Shown here one piece after another: positions 1-7,171 of a DNA stretch of 64,000 bases. Source of the stretch: an uncultured Pseudomonadota bacterium (GTDB taxonomy: Bacteria > Pseudomonadota > Gammaproteobacteria > Burkholderiales > Usitatibacteraceae); assembly GCA_937898635.1 (NCBI GenBank), contig CALEJW010000004.1, positions 1 to 64,000 of the forward strand, read 5' to 3'. The position numbers and the translations under genes were made by a program. Every line of letters begins with the position of its first letter. The first letter of the stretch is position 1. The notes under the pieces are model-generated. The model was not told where the DNA came from. It ran no database searches and saw nothing but the letters and a program-made list of their open reading frames with translations.

Positions 1-1346
1 TCGGCCTTCGCGTCGGCCTTCGCGTCCGCTTTCGCAGCGGGCGCTGCCGGCGCCTTGGACTCCGGCAACGGCGTCGCGGGCGCGGCCTTCGTCGCGGGCC
101 TGGCCGCTTCCGCCTTGCCCTTCTCGCCGTCGCCCTCGAGATGGTGCTGGAGGTCCGCCTCGCGCGTGAAGAGGCGGGAGTCGGTCGCGGCGTCCTCGAC
201 CACGATGTCGGGCGCGATGCCCTTCGCCTGGATGGAGCGGCCGTTGGGCGTGTAGTAGCGCGCCGTCGTGAGCTTCACCGCCTGGTTGTTGGGCAGCGGC
301 AGGATGGTCTGCACCGAGCCCTTGCCGAAGGTCTGCGTGCCGATGACCGTGGCGCGCTTGTGGTCCTGGAGCGCGCCGGCGACGATCTCGGAGGCCGAGG
401 CGGAGGCGCCGTTCACGAGGACCACGATCGGGACGGTCTTCGCCGCCGTCGGGAGCTTGGCGAGGTAGTCCTCCCGGAACGCGCCGCGGACGTAGTTCTC
501 CCGGTTCGCGGTGAGGCGCATCTTCGCGTCCTCCGTGCGCCCGTCGGTGTAGACGACCAGCGCGTTCTTCGGCAGGAAGGCCGAGGAGACCGCGACCGCG
601 GCGTTGAGGAGCCCGCCGGGGTTCATGCGCAGGTCGATCACCAGCCCCTTCATGTCGCCGTTGGACTTCTTGTAGAGGTCGTTCACGGCCTGCACGAGGT
701 TCTCGCCCGTGTGCTCCTGGAACTGCGTGACGCGCAGCAGCCCGTAGCCCGGCTCCAGGATGCGCGACTTCACGCTCTTCACCCGGATCACGTCGCGCTT
801 GAGCTTGATGTCGACCGGCGCCGGCTGGCCCTTGCGCATCACCGTGAGGGTGACTTCCGTGTGCGGCTTGCCGCGCATCTTCTTCACGGCGTCGTTGAGG
901 CTGATGCCCTTGAGGCTCAGGCCGTCGAGCTTGATGATGAGGTCGCCCGCCTGGATGCCCGCGCGGTGCGCCGGGGTGTCCTCGATGGGCGCCACCACCT
1001 TCACGAAGCCGTCCTCGCTGCCCACCTCGATGCCGAGTCCGCCGAACTCGCCCTGGGTGCCGACCTGCAGGTCCTTGTAGGCGTCCTGGTCGAGGAAGGC
1101 GGAGTGCGGGTCGAGGCCCGTGAGCATGCCGTTGATCGCCTCCTTGAGGAGCTTCTTGTCCTCGACGGGCTCGACGTAGTCGTTCTTGATGCGTCCGAAC
1201 ACCTCGGAGAAGAGGCGCAGGTCGTCGACGGGAAGCTGCACCGAGGACGACTGGCGGTCGGCCACCGCGGAGAAGTGCAGGCTCGCGGCGACGCCGAGCG
1301 CGGCCCCGAGGACCACCAAGCCGACCTGCTGGAGTTTGCTGCTCAT
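1..1346 (-). CDS. ctpA: S41 family C-terminal processing peptidase (CtpA/Prc type), 3' end outside window
   Basis: This is a periplasmic serine protease of the C-terminal processing family. It begins at an ATG at 1346 with an uncleaved-looking N-terminal hydrophobic stretch (residues 7-20), then a PDZ domain (about residues 95-175, including the GLGIEVG and AGIQAGDLI motifs) and the S41 catalytic core. The dyad is visible: Ser317 inside the SASASE run and Lys342 in TFGKGSVQT, the 25-residue spacing usual for the family. The protein runs off the window at position 1, through a low-complexity Ala/Lys/Pro-rich C-terminal tail common in betaproteobacterial members. It sits 70 bases downstream of an EnvC-like gene and gpmA, a common betaproteobacterial trio. 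Its role in trimming envelope proteins is inferred from the family. Confidence 0.93.
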   Translation of the reverse strand, partial: MSSKLQQVGLVVLGAALGVAASLHFSAVADRQSSSVQLPVDDLRLFSEVFGRIKNDYVEPVEDKKLLKEAINGMLTGLDPHSAFLDQDAYKDLQVGTQGEFGGLGIEVGSEDGFVKVVAPIEDTPAHRAGIQAGDLIIKLDGLSLKGISLNDAVKKMRGKPHTEVTLTVMRKGQPAPVDIKLKRDVIRVKSVKSRILEPGYGLLRVTQFQEHTGENLVQAVNDLYKKSNGDMKGLVIDLRMNPGGLLNAAVAVSSAFLPKNALVVYTDGRTEDAKMRLTANRENYVRGAFREDYLAKLPTAAKTVPIVVLVNGASASASEIVAGALQDHKRATVIGTQTFGKGSVQTILPLPNNQAVKLTTARYYTPNGRSIQAKGIAPDIVVEDAATDSRLFTREADLQHHLEGDGEKGKAEAARPATKAAPATPLPESKAPAAPAAKADAKADAKA

Positions 1347-1416
1347 TTTCGCCACCTCGCCGATGTCCGGGACTGGTCCGCAGCCGGACTACGCGCCGCA
1401 CCCGTTTCCGGATGCT

Positions 1417-2682
1417 TCAGCGCGCCACCCAGCGCAGCGGATCGAACGGTTTCCCGTCGTGCCGCAACTCGAAGTATAAACCCGATTCCTCGGCCCCCCC
1501 CGAGGCGCCCACCTGGGCCACGGCGTCGCCCCCCCTGACCCCGTCGCCCACCTGGCGGAGCAGGCCGTCGTTGTAACCGTAGAGGCTCATGTAGCCCCCG
1601 CCGTGGTCGAGGATCAGGAGGTTGCCGAAGCCCCGCAGCCAGTCGGCGTACACCACTCGCCCGTCGGCCACCGCCCGCACCAGCTCGCCCACCGCCGCGC
1701 GGATGAAGAGCCCGCGCCACGTGGTGCCGCCCTCCTCCCGTGGACTGCCGTAGCGATTCATGAGTTCCCCCGGCACCGGGAGCTTGAGCCGCCCCTTCAG
1801 GGTGGGAAAGGCCTTCGCCGACAAGGAGGCGTCGGCGACCTGGTCGACGGGCGTCCCCTTGGACTTCTCCGCAGGGCGTTTCGCCACAGCCTCTCGTTCC
1901 TTGGTCGCGCGCGCCTCGCGTGCCTTGCGCGCTTCGCGCGCGGCCAGCTCCCGGGCGATCTCCCGGACCAGGCGCGTGAGCCGCTCCTCGTCCCGCTTGA
2001 GCCGGCCGATCTCGCGCTTGCCCTTGGCGACCTGTCCCGCCAGGCGCTTGAGCACCGCCGCGCGCGCCGCGCGCTCCTTCTCGAGGCGCTGCGACTCGCG
2101 GGCCTGCGCCGCCTGGTTCTCGGCGATGGCGGCGCGCTTCTCGCGGGCCTCGGCTTCCAGCGCGGCGACTTCCCCGGCGCCGCGCTTGAGCGCCGCGAGG
2201 GCCTCGGCCCGGGCCCGCTGGACGTAGCCGAAGTAGGCGAGGTGGCGGGTGAGCGCGGCGAGGTCGCGGCCCTCGAGGATGAGGCGAAGGCGGTCCTGCC
2301 CGCCCTGCTCGTACTGGAGCCTCAGGAGCCGCTCGGCGAGCGCCTGCTGGCCGGCGATCTCGCGCCGGGCGCGCTCCCCGCGCTCGGCGAGCCCCGCGAG
2401 CTCGTCCGAAAGGGCCCGGTTCGCGTTGCCGAGGTCGAAGAGCGCCCGGTTGGCCTCGCTCACGGCCTTCTCCGACTGCTTCAGGGCATCCGCCGCCTCG
2501 CCCCGGGATTCCTCCGCACGGGCGAGCTCCTTTTCCAGCCGCTCGATGCGCCCGCGCAATTCCCGCAGATCCTCCTCGGATGCCGCAGCCGGCGCGCCGC
2601 GCTGGGGCGCCGCGGCGGCGGCGACCGGCGCAAGGCAGGCGACGAGCGCCAGGCAGGCGGCCGCGAGGCGCCGCGCCCGCAC
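1417..2682 (-). CDS. envC: EnvC-like murein hydrolase activator (degenerate M23/LytM domain)
   Basis: The gene encodes 421 residues from a GTG start one base after the gpmA stop codon. A signal peptide (about residues 1-24, ending in AAAAAP) is followed by a long coiled coil (about 40-275, Glu/Lys/Arg/Ala-rich) and a C-terminal LytM-like domain (about 300-415). In true M23 peptidases the zinc site contains HxxxD and HxH. Here those places read RGLFI and LYFEL, so the metal ligands are missing. That matches EnvC-type proteins, which do not cut peptidoglycan but activate the division amidases AmiA/AmiB. Coiled coil plus inactive LytM is the EnvC architecture; NlpD-type proteins carry a LysM domain instead, absent here. 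Function is inferred from domain layout. Confidence 0.85.
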   Translation of the reverse strand: MRARRLAAACLALVACLAPVAAAAAPQRGAPAAASEEDLRELRGRIERLEKELARAEESRGEAADALKQSEKAVSEANRALFDLGNANRALSDELAGLAERGERARREIAGQQALAERLLRLQYEQGGQDRLRLILEGRDLAALTRHLAYFGYVQRARAEALAALKRGAGEVAALEAEAREKRAAIAENQAAQARESQRLEKERAARAAVLKRLAGQVAKGKREIGRLKRDEERLTRLVREIARELAAREARKAREARATKEREAVAKRPAEKSKGTPVDQVADASLSAKAFPTLKGRLKLPVPGELMNRYGSPREEGGTTWRGLFIRAAVGELVRAVADGRVVYADWLRGFGNLLILDHGGGYMSLYGYNDGLLRQVGDGVRGGDAVAQVGASGGAEESGLYFELRHDGKPFDPLRWVAR

Positions 2683-2683
2683 C

Positions 2684-3427
2684 CTACCGGGCCTTGCCCT
2701 GGTTCGCGACGGCCGCGGCCGCCTTCGCCACCGCCTCCGGGTCGCCGAGGTAATAGTGGCGCAGCGGCTTCAGCGCGTCGTCGAGCTCGTACACGAGCGG
2801 AACCGCCGTGGGGATGTTGAGCCCGACGATCTCGGCGTCGGAGACGCCGTCGAGGAACTTCACCAGCGCCCGCAGGCTGTTGCCGTGCGCGGCCACCAGC
2901 ACGCGCTCTCCCGCGGCGATCCGCGGCGCGATGCGCTCCTGCCAGCAGGGCACCACCCGCGCCACCGTGTCCTTGAGGCACTCCGTGGCCGGCACGCGCG
3001 CGCCGAGGCCGGCGTAGCGCCGGTCGCGCGAGGAGTCGCGCTCGTCGCCCGCCTCGAGCGGCGGCGGCGGCGTGTCGTAGCTCCGGCGCCAGGCGAGCAC
3101 CTGCGCCTCGCCGAAGCGCTTCGCGGTCTCGGCCTTGTCGAGCCCCTGGAGGGCCCCGTAGTGGCGCTCGTTCAGCCGCCAGTCCTTCTCCACGGGAAGC
3201 CAGAGCCGGTCCATCTCCTCCAGCGCGAGGTTGAGGGTGCGGATGGCGCGCTTGAGGACGGAGGTGAAGGCGACGTCGAAATCGTAGCCCTCGGCGGCGA
3301 GGAGGCGGCCGCCCTCGCGCGCCTCCTCCACGCCGCGCTCGGAGAGATCGACGTCCGTCCAGCCGGTGAAGCGGTTCTCGCGGTTCCAGGCGCTTTCGCC
3401 GTGGCGGAGCAGGACGAGCTTTTTCAT
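2684..3427 (-). CDS. gpmA: 2,3-bisphosphoglycerate-dependent phosphoglycerate mutase
   Basis: This glycolytic and gluconeogenic enzyme interconverts 3- and 2-phosphoglycerate in the cytoplasm. The 247-residue product matches the usual length of about 250. The phosphohistidine motif [10 protein letters not shown] puts the catalytic histidine at His9; Glu87 (LNERHYG) is the family acid/base and His181 (AAHGNSLRA) the second active-site histidine. The reading frame stays open upstream, but the ATG at 3427 is the correct start because it places [10 protein letters not shown] at the N terminus as in homologues. It is divergent from azlC with only 29 bases between the start codons, so the two promoters must overlap that gap or the neighbouring coding ends. 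Confidence 0.96.
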   Translation of the reverse strand: MKKLVLLRHGESAWNRENRFTGWTDVDLSERGVEEAREGGRLLAAEGYDFDVAFTSVLKRAIRTLNLALEEMDRLWLPVEKDWRLNERHYGALQGLDKAETAKRFGEAQVLAWRRSYDTPPPPLEAGDERDSSRDRRYAGLGARVPATECLKDTVARVVPCWQERIAPRIAAGERVLVAAHGNSLRALVKFLDGVSDAEIVGLNIPTAVPLVYELDDALKPLRHYYLGDPEAVAKAAAAVANQGKAR

Positions 3428-3456
3428 GGTTTTCGTGGCAGGATCGCGGCCGACCC

Positions 3457-4149
3457 ATGTTACCAAACGCTCGTCGCGAGTTCCTCGCGGGCTGCCGCGA
3501 CATCGCGCCGGTCCTGGTGGGCACCGTGCCGTTCGGCTTCGTCGCGGGCGTGGCCGCGGTCGGCGCGGGGATGACGCCGCTGCAGGGCATCGCGCTCTCC
3601 TTCCTCGCCTTCTCCGGCATCGCGCAGCTCGTCGTGGCGCAGCTCGTGGCGGCGCAGTCGCCCGCGCTCGTGACCCTCGCCGCGGCGCTGGTCGTGAGCC
3701 TTCGCTTCCTCATGTACAGCGCGGCCCTGTCGCCGCACCTCGCGCACCTGCCGCAGCGCTGGCGGGTGCCCCTCGCCTACCTCATGACGGACCAGGGGTT
3801 CGCGATGGGCGCGCAGCACTACGGCCGGCCGGGGGATCGCGGGGACCGCCACTACCGCCTTCTCGGCACGGGAATCACGCTCTACCTCACCTGGCAGGCG
3901 GCGGTGATCGCCGGCGCGCTCGCCGGCGCGCAGGTGCCCGAGTCCTGGTCGCTCGACTTCGTGGTTACGCTCTCGTTCCTGGCGATCCTCGTCCCCGCCC
4001 TTCGCACGCGCGCCGATCTCGCCGCGGCGGCGGTGGCCGCGGCCATCGCGCTCGTCGGCGCGGGCCTGCCCTACAAGCTCGCCCTCGTCGTCGCCTCGAT
4101 CGCGGGGATCGGCGCGGGCGTCCTGGTCGAGTGGGGGCACCGCCGGTGA
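3457..4149 (+). CDS. azlC: AzlC family branched-chain amino acid exporter, large subunit
   Basis: The 230-residue product is an integral inner-membrane protein with about five or six hydrophobic segments and the AzlC-family N-terminal pattern ([19 protein letters not shown]). AzlC works with the small AzlD protein as a branched-chain amino acid exporter (BrnFE in Corynebacterium, YgaZH in E. coli). The partner azlD follows directly and overlaps by four bases (GTGA), so the two are translationally coupled. No regulator gene is next to it. The substrate is inferred from the family; related pairs can have other substrates. Confidence 0.9.
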   Translation: MLPNARREFLAGCRDIAPVLVGTVPFGFVAGVAAVGAGMTPLQGIALSFLAFSGIAQLVVAQLVAAQSPALVTLAAALVVSLRFLMYSAALSPHLAHLPQRWRVPLAYLMTDQGFAMGAQHYGRPGDRGDRHYRLLGTGITLYLTWQAAVIAGALAGAQVPESWSLDFVVTLSFLAILVPALRTRADLAAAAVAAAIALVGAGLPYKLALVVASIAGIGAGVLVEWGHRR

Positions 4150-4463
4150 ACGAGTGGATCGTGATCGTCGGCGCGGGCGCGGTGACCTTCCTCGCGAGGG
4201 CCTCCTTCATCGTGTTCGCCGATCCGCAGAAATTCCCGCACGGCTTCCGCGTGGCCCTCGCCTTCGTGCCCGCGGCGGTGCTCGCCGGCATCGTCGCGCC
4301 GGGGCTCGCGATGCCTTTCGGCACCCTCGACCTGTCGCTCGCCAACCCGCGCCTGCTGGCCGGGCTGGCCGCGATGGCGCTGGCCGTGCGCCTGCGCAAT
4401 CCCCTCGCGTGCATCGTCGCCGGCATGGCCGTGCTCTGGGGCCTCCAGGCCCTGGCCGGATAG
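4146..4463 (+). CDS. azlD: AzlD family branched-chain amino acid exporter, small subunit
   Basis: The product is a 105-residue, very hydrophobic protein with three or four predicted membrane segments, typical of AzlD. It starts at a GTG that overlaps the azlC stop codon, giving [20 protein letters not shown], which matches the family N terminus including the conserved TxxxR region of the first helix. The overlap and pairing with azlC make the assignment firm; AzlD is thought to form the transporter together with AzlC. Confidence 0.9.
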   Translation: MNEWIVIVGAGAVTFLARASFIVFADPQKFPHGFRVALAFVPAAVLAGIVAPGLAMPFGTLDLSLANPRLLAGLAAMALAVRLRNPLACIVAGMAVLWGLQALAG

Positions 4464-4490
4464 CGCCGGTTCGCCGGGGCAGCCCGCGGC

Positions 4491-4499
4491 TGCTAAAAT
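4491..4499 (+). promoter_or_regulatory. Extended -10 promoter element for the rhodanese-grxC-secB operon
   Basis: The bases TGCTAAAAT form an extended -10 element (TGn followed by TAAAAT, five of six matches to TATAAT) in the 71-base gap between azlD and the rhodanese gene. The -35 region is poor, as often seen with extended -10 promoters. The leader to the ATG at 4535 would be about 30 bases. Confidence 0.45.
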
Positions 4500-4534
4500 G
4501 CGCGTTTCCCCGCGAGACCATATCTCCCGACGCC

Positions 4535-4948
4535 ATGGGCGAATTCCTGCTGAACAACCTCGCGCTCGTCGCGCTGTTCCTCGCGAGCGGCGCGCTGCTC
4601 GTCTGGCCCGACCTCGGCCGCTTCGCCGGCGGCGCTCATTCCGTGGGCACGCTCGAGGCGACGCGGCTCATGAACCAGCCCGGCGCCCTGGTGCTCGACG
4701 TGCGCGACGGGGCCGAGTTCGCGGCGGGCCACCTGCCCCGGGCGCGCCACGTTCCCCTCGGCGAGCTCCCGGCCCGCGTGGGCGAGTTCGCGAAGTTCAA
4801 GGACAAGCCGGTCGTCGTCACCTGCCGCAGCGGCGCGCGCTCCGGCGCCGCCTGCCGCGCCCTGCGCAAGGCGGGCTTCACCAACGTGCACAACCTCAAG
4901 GGCGGCGTCGGGGCCTGGCAGCAGGCGAGCCTGCCCGTGGAACGATAG
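4535..4948 (+). CDS. Membrane-anchored rhodanese-like protein (YibN type)
   Basis: The 137-residue protein has one N-terminal transmembrane helix (about residues 5-25, LLNNLALVALFLASGALLVW) and a single rhodanese domain (about 35-135). The active-site cysteine loop is VVTCRSGARSGAAC, with the presumed persulfide cysteine in TCRSG. E. coli yibN has the same layout and also lies just ahead of grxC-secB-gpsA, so the gene order supports the call. The domain suggests sulfur transfer, but the substrate is unknown. Four bases separate it from grxC. Confidence 0.9.
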   Translation: MGEFLLNNLALVALFLASGALLVWPDLGRFAGGAHSVGTLEATRLMNQPGALVLDVRDGAEFAAGHLPRARHVPLGELPARVGEFAKFKDKPVVVTCRSGARSGAACRALRKAGFTNVHNLKGGVGAWQQASLPVER

Positions 4949-4952
4949 CGCG

Positions 4953-5210
4953 ATGGCGAAGGTCCTCATGTATTCCACCGGCGTGTGCCCCTTCTGCGTG
5001 ATGGCCGAGAGGCTGCTGCGCGCCCGGGGCGTGGCCGAGCTCGAGAAGGTCCGCGTCGACCTCGACCCGGCCCGCCGCGAGGAGATGATGCAGCGCACCG
5101 GGCGGCGGACGGTGCCGCAGATCTTCATCGGCGATCGCCACGTCGGCGGCTTCGACGACCTCGCGGAGCTCGACGCCGAAGGCGGACTCGAATCCCTGCT
5201 CGCCGCCTGA
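4953..5210 (+). CDS. grxC: Glutaredoxin 3
   Basis: This 85-residue thioredoxin-fold protein carries the dithiol motif CPFC near the N terminus (TGVCPFCVMAERLL), the cis-proline segment TVPQIFI and the glutathione-binding GGFDDL near the C terminus. Length and motifs match the GrxC class, which uses glutathione to reduce protein and ribonucleotide reductase disulfides. The active site has Phe in CPFC where E. coli GrxC has CPYC, a common variant. It lies between the rhodanese gene and secB, the order conserved across many proteobacteria. Confidence 0.95.
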   Translation: MAKVLMYSTGVCPFCVMAERLLRARGVAELEKVRVDLDPARREEMMQRTGRRTVPQIFIGDRHVGGFDDLAELDAEGGLESLLAA

Positions 5211-5249
5211 CGGCCGCGGGCCCACCCACACCCAACCGAAGGAAGCGCC

Positions 5250-5720
5250 ATGAGCGACGCCCAGAACCAGCCCGTCTTTTCGATCGAGAAGCTCTACGTG
5301 AAGGACATCTCGCTCGAGATTCCCAACGCCCCGCAGGTGTTCCTCGAGCGCGAGGCGCCCCAGGTCGACGTGCAGCTGCACCACGAGTCCAAGCCCATCG
5401 AGGACGGCGTCTTCCAGACGCTCCTCACGGTGACCGTCACCGCCAAGGTGAAGGAGAAGACGCTCTTCCTCGCCGAGGTCGGGCAGGCGGGCATCTTCGT
5501 GATCCGCAACATCCCGGAAGGCGACCTGGAGCCGGTGCTCGGCATCGCCTGCCCCAACATCCTCTTCCCCTACATCCGCGAGGTCATCTCCGACGTGGTC
5601 TCCCGGGCCGGATTCCCGCCGGTGGTGCTCTCGCCGGTCAACTTCGAGGCGCTCTTCCAGGCGCAGAAGCAGGCCCAGGCGGGCGAGGCGGCGAGCCCGG
5701 TCATCCAGGCCGCGCACTGA
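5250..5720 (+). CDS. secB: Protein-export chaperone SecB
   Basis: The 156-residue cytosolic chaperone forms a tetramer, keeps exported preproteins unfolded and delivers them to SecA (encoded at 38976-41714 in this window). The sequence has the SecB core (FSIEKLYVKDISLEIPNAP and the CPNILFPYIREVISDVVSRAGFPP segment that contains the SecA-contact region). GGAAG seven bases before the ATG is a good ribosome binding site. Position after grxC and before gpsA matches the usual neighbourhood. Confidence 0.97.
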   Translation: MSDAQNQPVFSIEKLYVKDISLEIPNAPQVFLEREAPQVDVQLHHESKPIEDGVFQTLLTVTVTAKVKEKTLFLAEVGQAGIFVIRNIPEGDLEPVLGIACPNILFPYIREVISDVVSRAGFPPVVLSPVNFEALFQAQKQAQAGEAASPVIQAAH

Positions 5721-5730
5721 GGCGACGCCG

Positions 5731-6165
5731 ATGCGTCCCGCGCTGGCGTTGCTCGCGGTGCTCGCGGCGCTGCCCGCCGCGGGCGCGGAGTTCCGCTCGA
5801 TCGGCGAGCGCGCCGCGATCCTCTACGACGCGCCCTCGCTCAAGGCGGACCGCATCTTCGTCGCGAGCCGGGGCTACCCCTTCGAGGTCCTGGTGAGCCT
5901 CGACCTCTGGACCAAGGTGCGCGACGCGGGCGGCGAAGTGGGCTGGGTGGAGAACCGCGCGCTGGGCGAGCGCCGCCAGGCGCTGGTGAACGTGCCCGTC
6001 GCCGACGTCCGCGCGAGCCCCGACGCGCGCTCGCCCCTCGTGTTCGAGGCCTACCGCCAGGTGCTCCTCGAGGTGCTCGAGTCCCCGGCCGACGGCTGGG
6101 TCAAGGTGCGCCACCGCGACGGCCAGCAGGGCTACGCGCGCATCGCCCACCTCTGGGGCGTCTAG
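5731..6165 (+). CDS. Exported bacterial SH3 domain protein
   Basis: A 144-residue protein with a clear signal peptide (residues 1-19, ending AAGA) followed by two bacterial SH3-like repeats (about 20-80 and 85-144). Each has the alternating hydrophobic pattern of the family, with WTKVRD and WVKVRH at equivalent places and GWVENRAL / GYARIAHL endings. Such domains usually bind peptidoglycan or other envelope ligands. The gene sits between secB and gpsA, only five bases before gpsA. The ligand cannot be told from sequence. Confidence 0.85.
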   Translation: MRPALALLAVLAALPAAGAEFRSIGERAAILYDAPSLKADRIFVASRGYPFEVLVSLDLWTKVRDAGGEVGWVENRALGERRQALVNVPVADVRASPDARSPLVFEAYRQVLLEVLESPADGWVKVRHRDGQQGYARIAHLWGV

Positions 6166-6170
6166 CGCGG

Positions 6171-7151
6171 ATGCGGATCGCGATCCTCGGCGCCGGGGCG
6201 TGGGGATCGGCCCTCGCCGTCTCGCTCTGCGGCGCCCACGACGTCCGCCTGTGGACGCGGCGCGCGGAGGCCGCCGGCGAGCTCGCCCGCCTTCGCGAGA
6301 GCCCCTACCTTCCCGGGGTGCGCTTTCCCGATGCGCTGCGCATCGAGCCGGAACTCGCCTCGGCCCTGGCCGGGAGCGACCTCGCGCTCGTCGCGACCGC
6401 CACGGCGGGCCTGCGCGGGACGGCCGCGGCGGTCGCTCGCGTGCGCCCGGAGATCGACCTCCTGTGGGCCTGCAAGGGATTCGAGACGGCCACGCGCAAG
6501 CTCCCGCACGAGGTCGTGGCCGAGGCCCTGCCCGCGGCGCGCCACGCGGGCGCCCTTTCGGGCCCGAGCTTCGCGCTCGAGGTGGCGCACGGGCAGCCCA
6601 CGGCGCTCGTGCTCGCCTGCCCCGACGCCGGCTTCGCCACGCGCACCGCCGCGGCCCTGAACGACGCGCGCCTTCGCATCTACTCGAGCACCGACCTCGT
6701 CGGCGTCGAGCTGGGCGGCGCCGTGAAGAACGTGATCGCGATCGCCGCCGGCATCGCCGACGGCCTCTCGCTCGGGCGCAACGCCCGCGCGGCGCTGATC
6801 ACCCGTGGCCTCGCCGAGATCGTGCGGCTCGGGGTCGCGGTCGGCGGGCAGGCGGAGACCTTCATGGGCCTCGCCGGGCTGGGCGACCTCGTGCTCACCT
6901 GCACCGGGGAGCTCTCGCGCAACCGCGACGTGGGGCTTCGCCTCGCGCGGGGACAGGCGCTCGGGACGCTCCTCGGGGAGCTCGGCCACGTCGCCGAGGG
7001 CGTGCAGTCGGCGAGCTGCGTGCGCGACCTCGCCCGCGAGAAGGGTGTCGAGATGCCCATCACGGAAGCGGTGTGCGAGGTCCTCTTCGAGTCGGTGCCG
7101 CCCGCCGACGCCGTTCGCCGGCTTCTCGCCCGCGACCCGAAGCCCGAGTAG
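6171..7151 (+). CDS. gpsA: NAD(P)H-dependent glycerol-3-phosphate dehydrogenase
   Basis: This enzyme makes sn-glycerol 3-phosphate from dihydroxyacetone phosphate for phospholipid synthesis. The 326-residue protein has the N-terminal nucleotide-binding motif GAGAWGSALA, the CKGFE segment, SGPSFALEV and the catalytic lysine region ELGGAVKNVIAIAAGI. The C-terminal substrate domain motif AGLGDLVLTC is present. Length fits the family. It is the last gene of the plus-strand secB operon and converges on the outer-membrane protein gene that ends at 7172. Confidence 0.97.
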   Translation: MRIAILGAGAWGSALAVSLCGAHDVRLWTRRAEAAGELARLRESPYLPGVRFPDALRIEPELASALAGSDLALVATATAGLRGTAAAVARVRPEIDLLWACKGFETATRKLPHEVVAEALPAARHAGALSGPSFALEVAHGQPTALVLACPDAGFATRTAAALNDARLRIYSSTDLVGVELGGAVKNVIAIAAGIADGLSLGRNARAALITRGLAEIVRLGVAVGGQAETFMGLAGLGDLVLTCTGELSRNRDVGLRLARGQALGTLLGELGHVAEGVQSASCVRDLAREKGVEMPITEAVCEVLFESVPPADAVRRLLARDPKPE

Positions 7152-7171
7152 GCGCGCCCGGCGCGAAGGCG

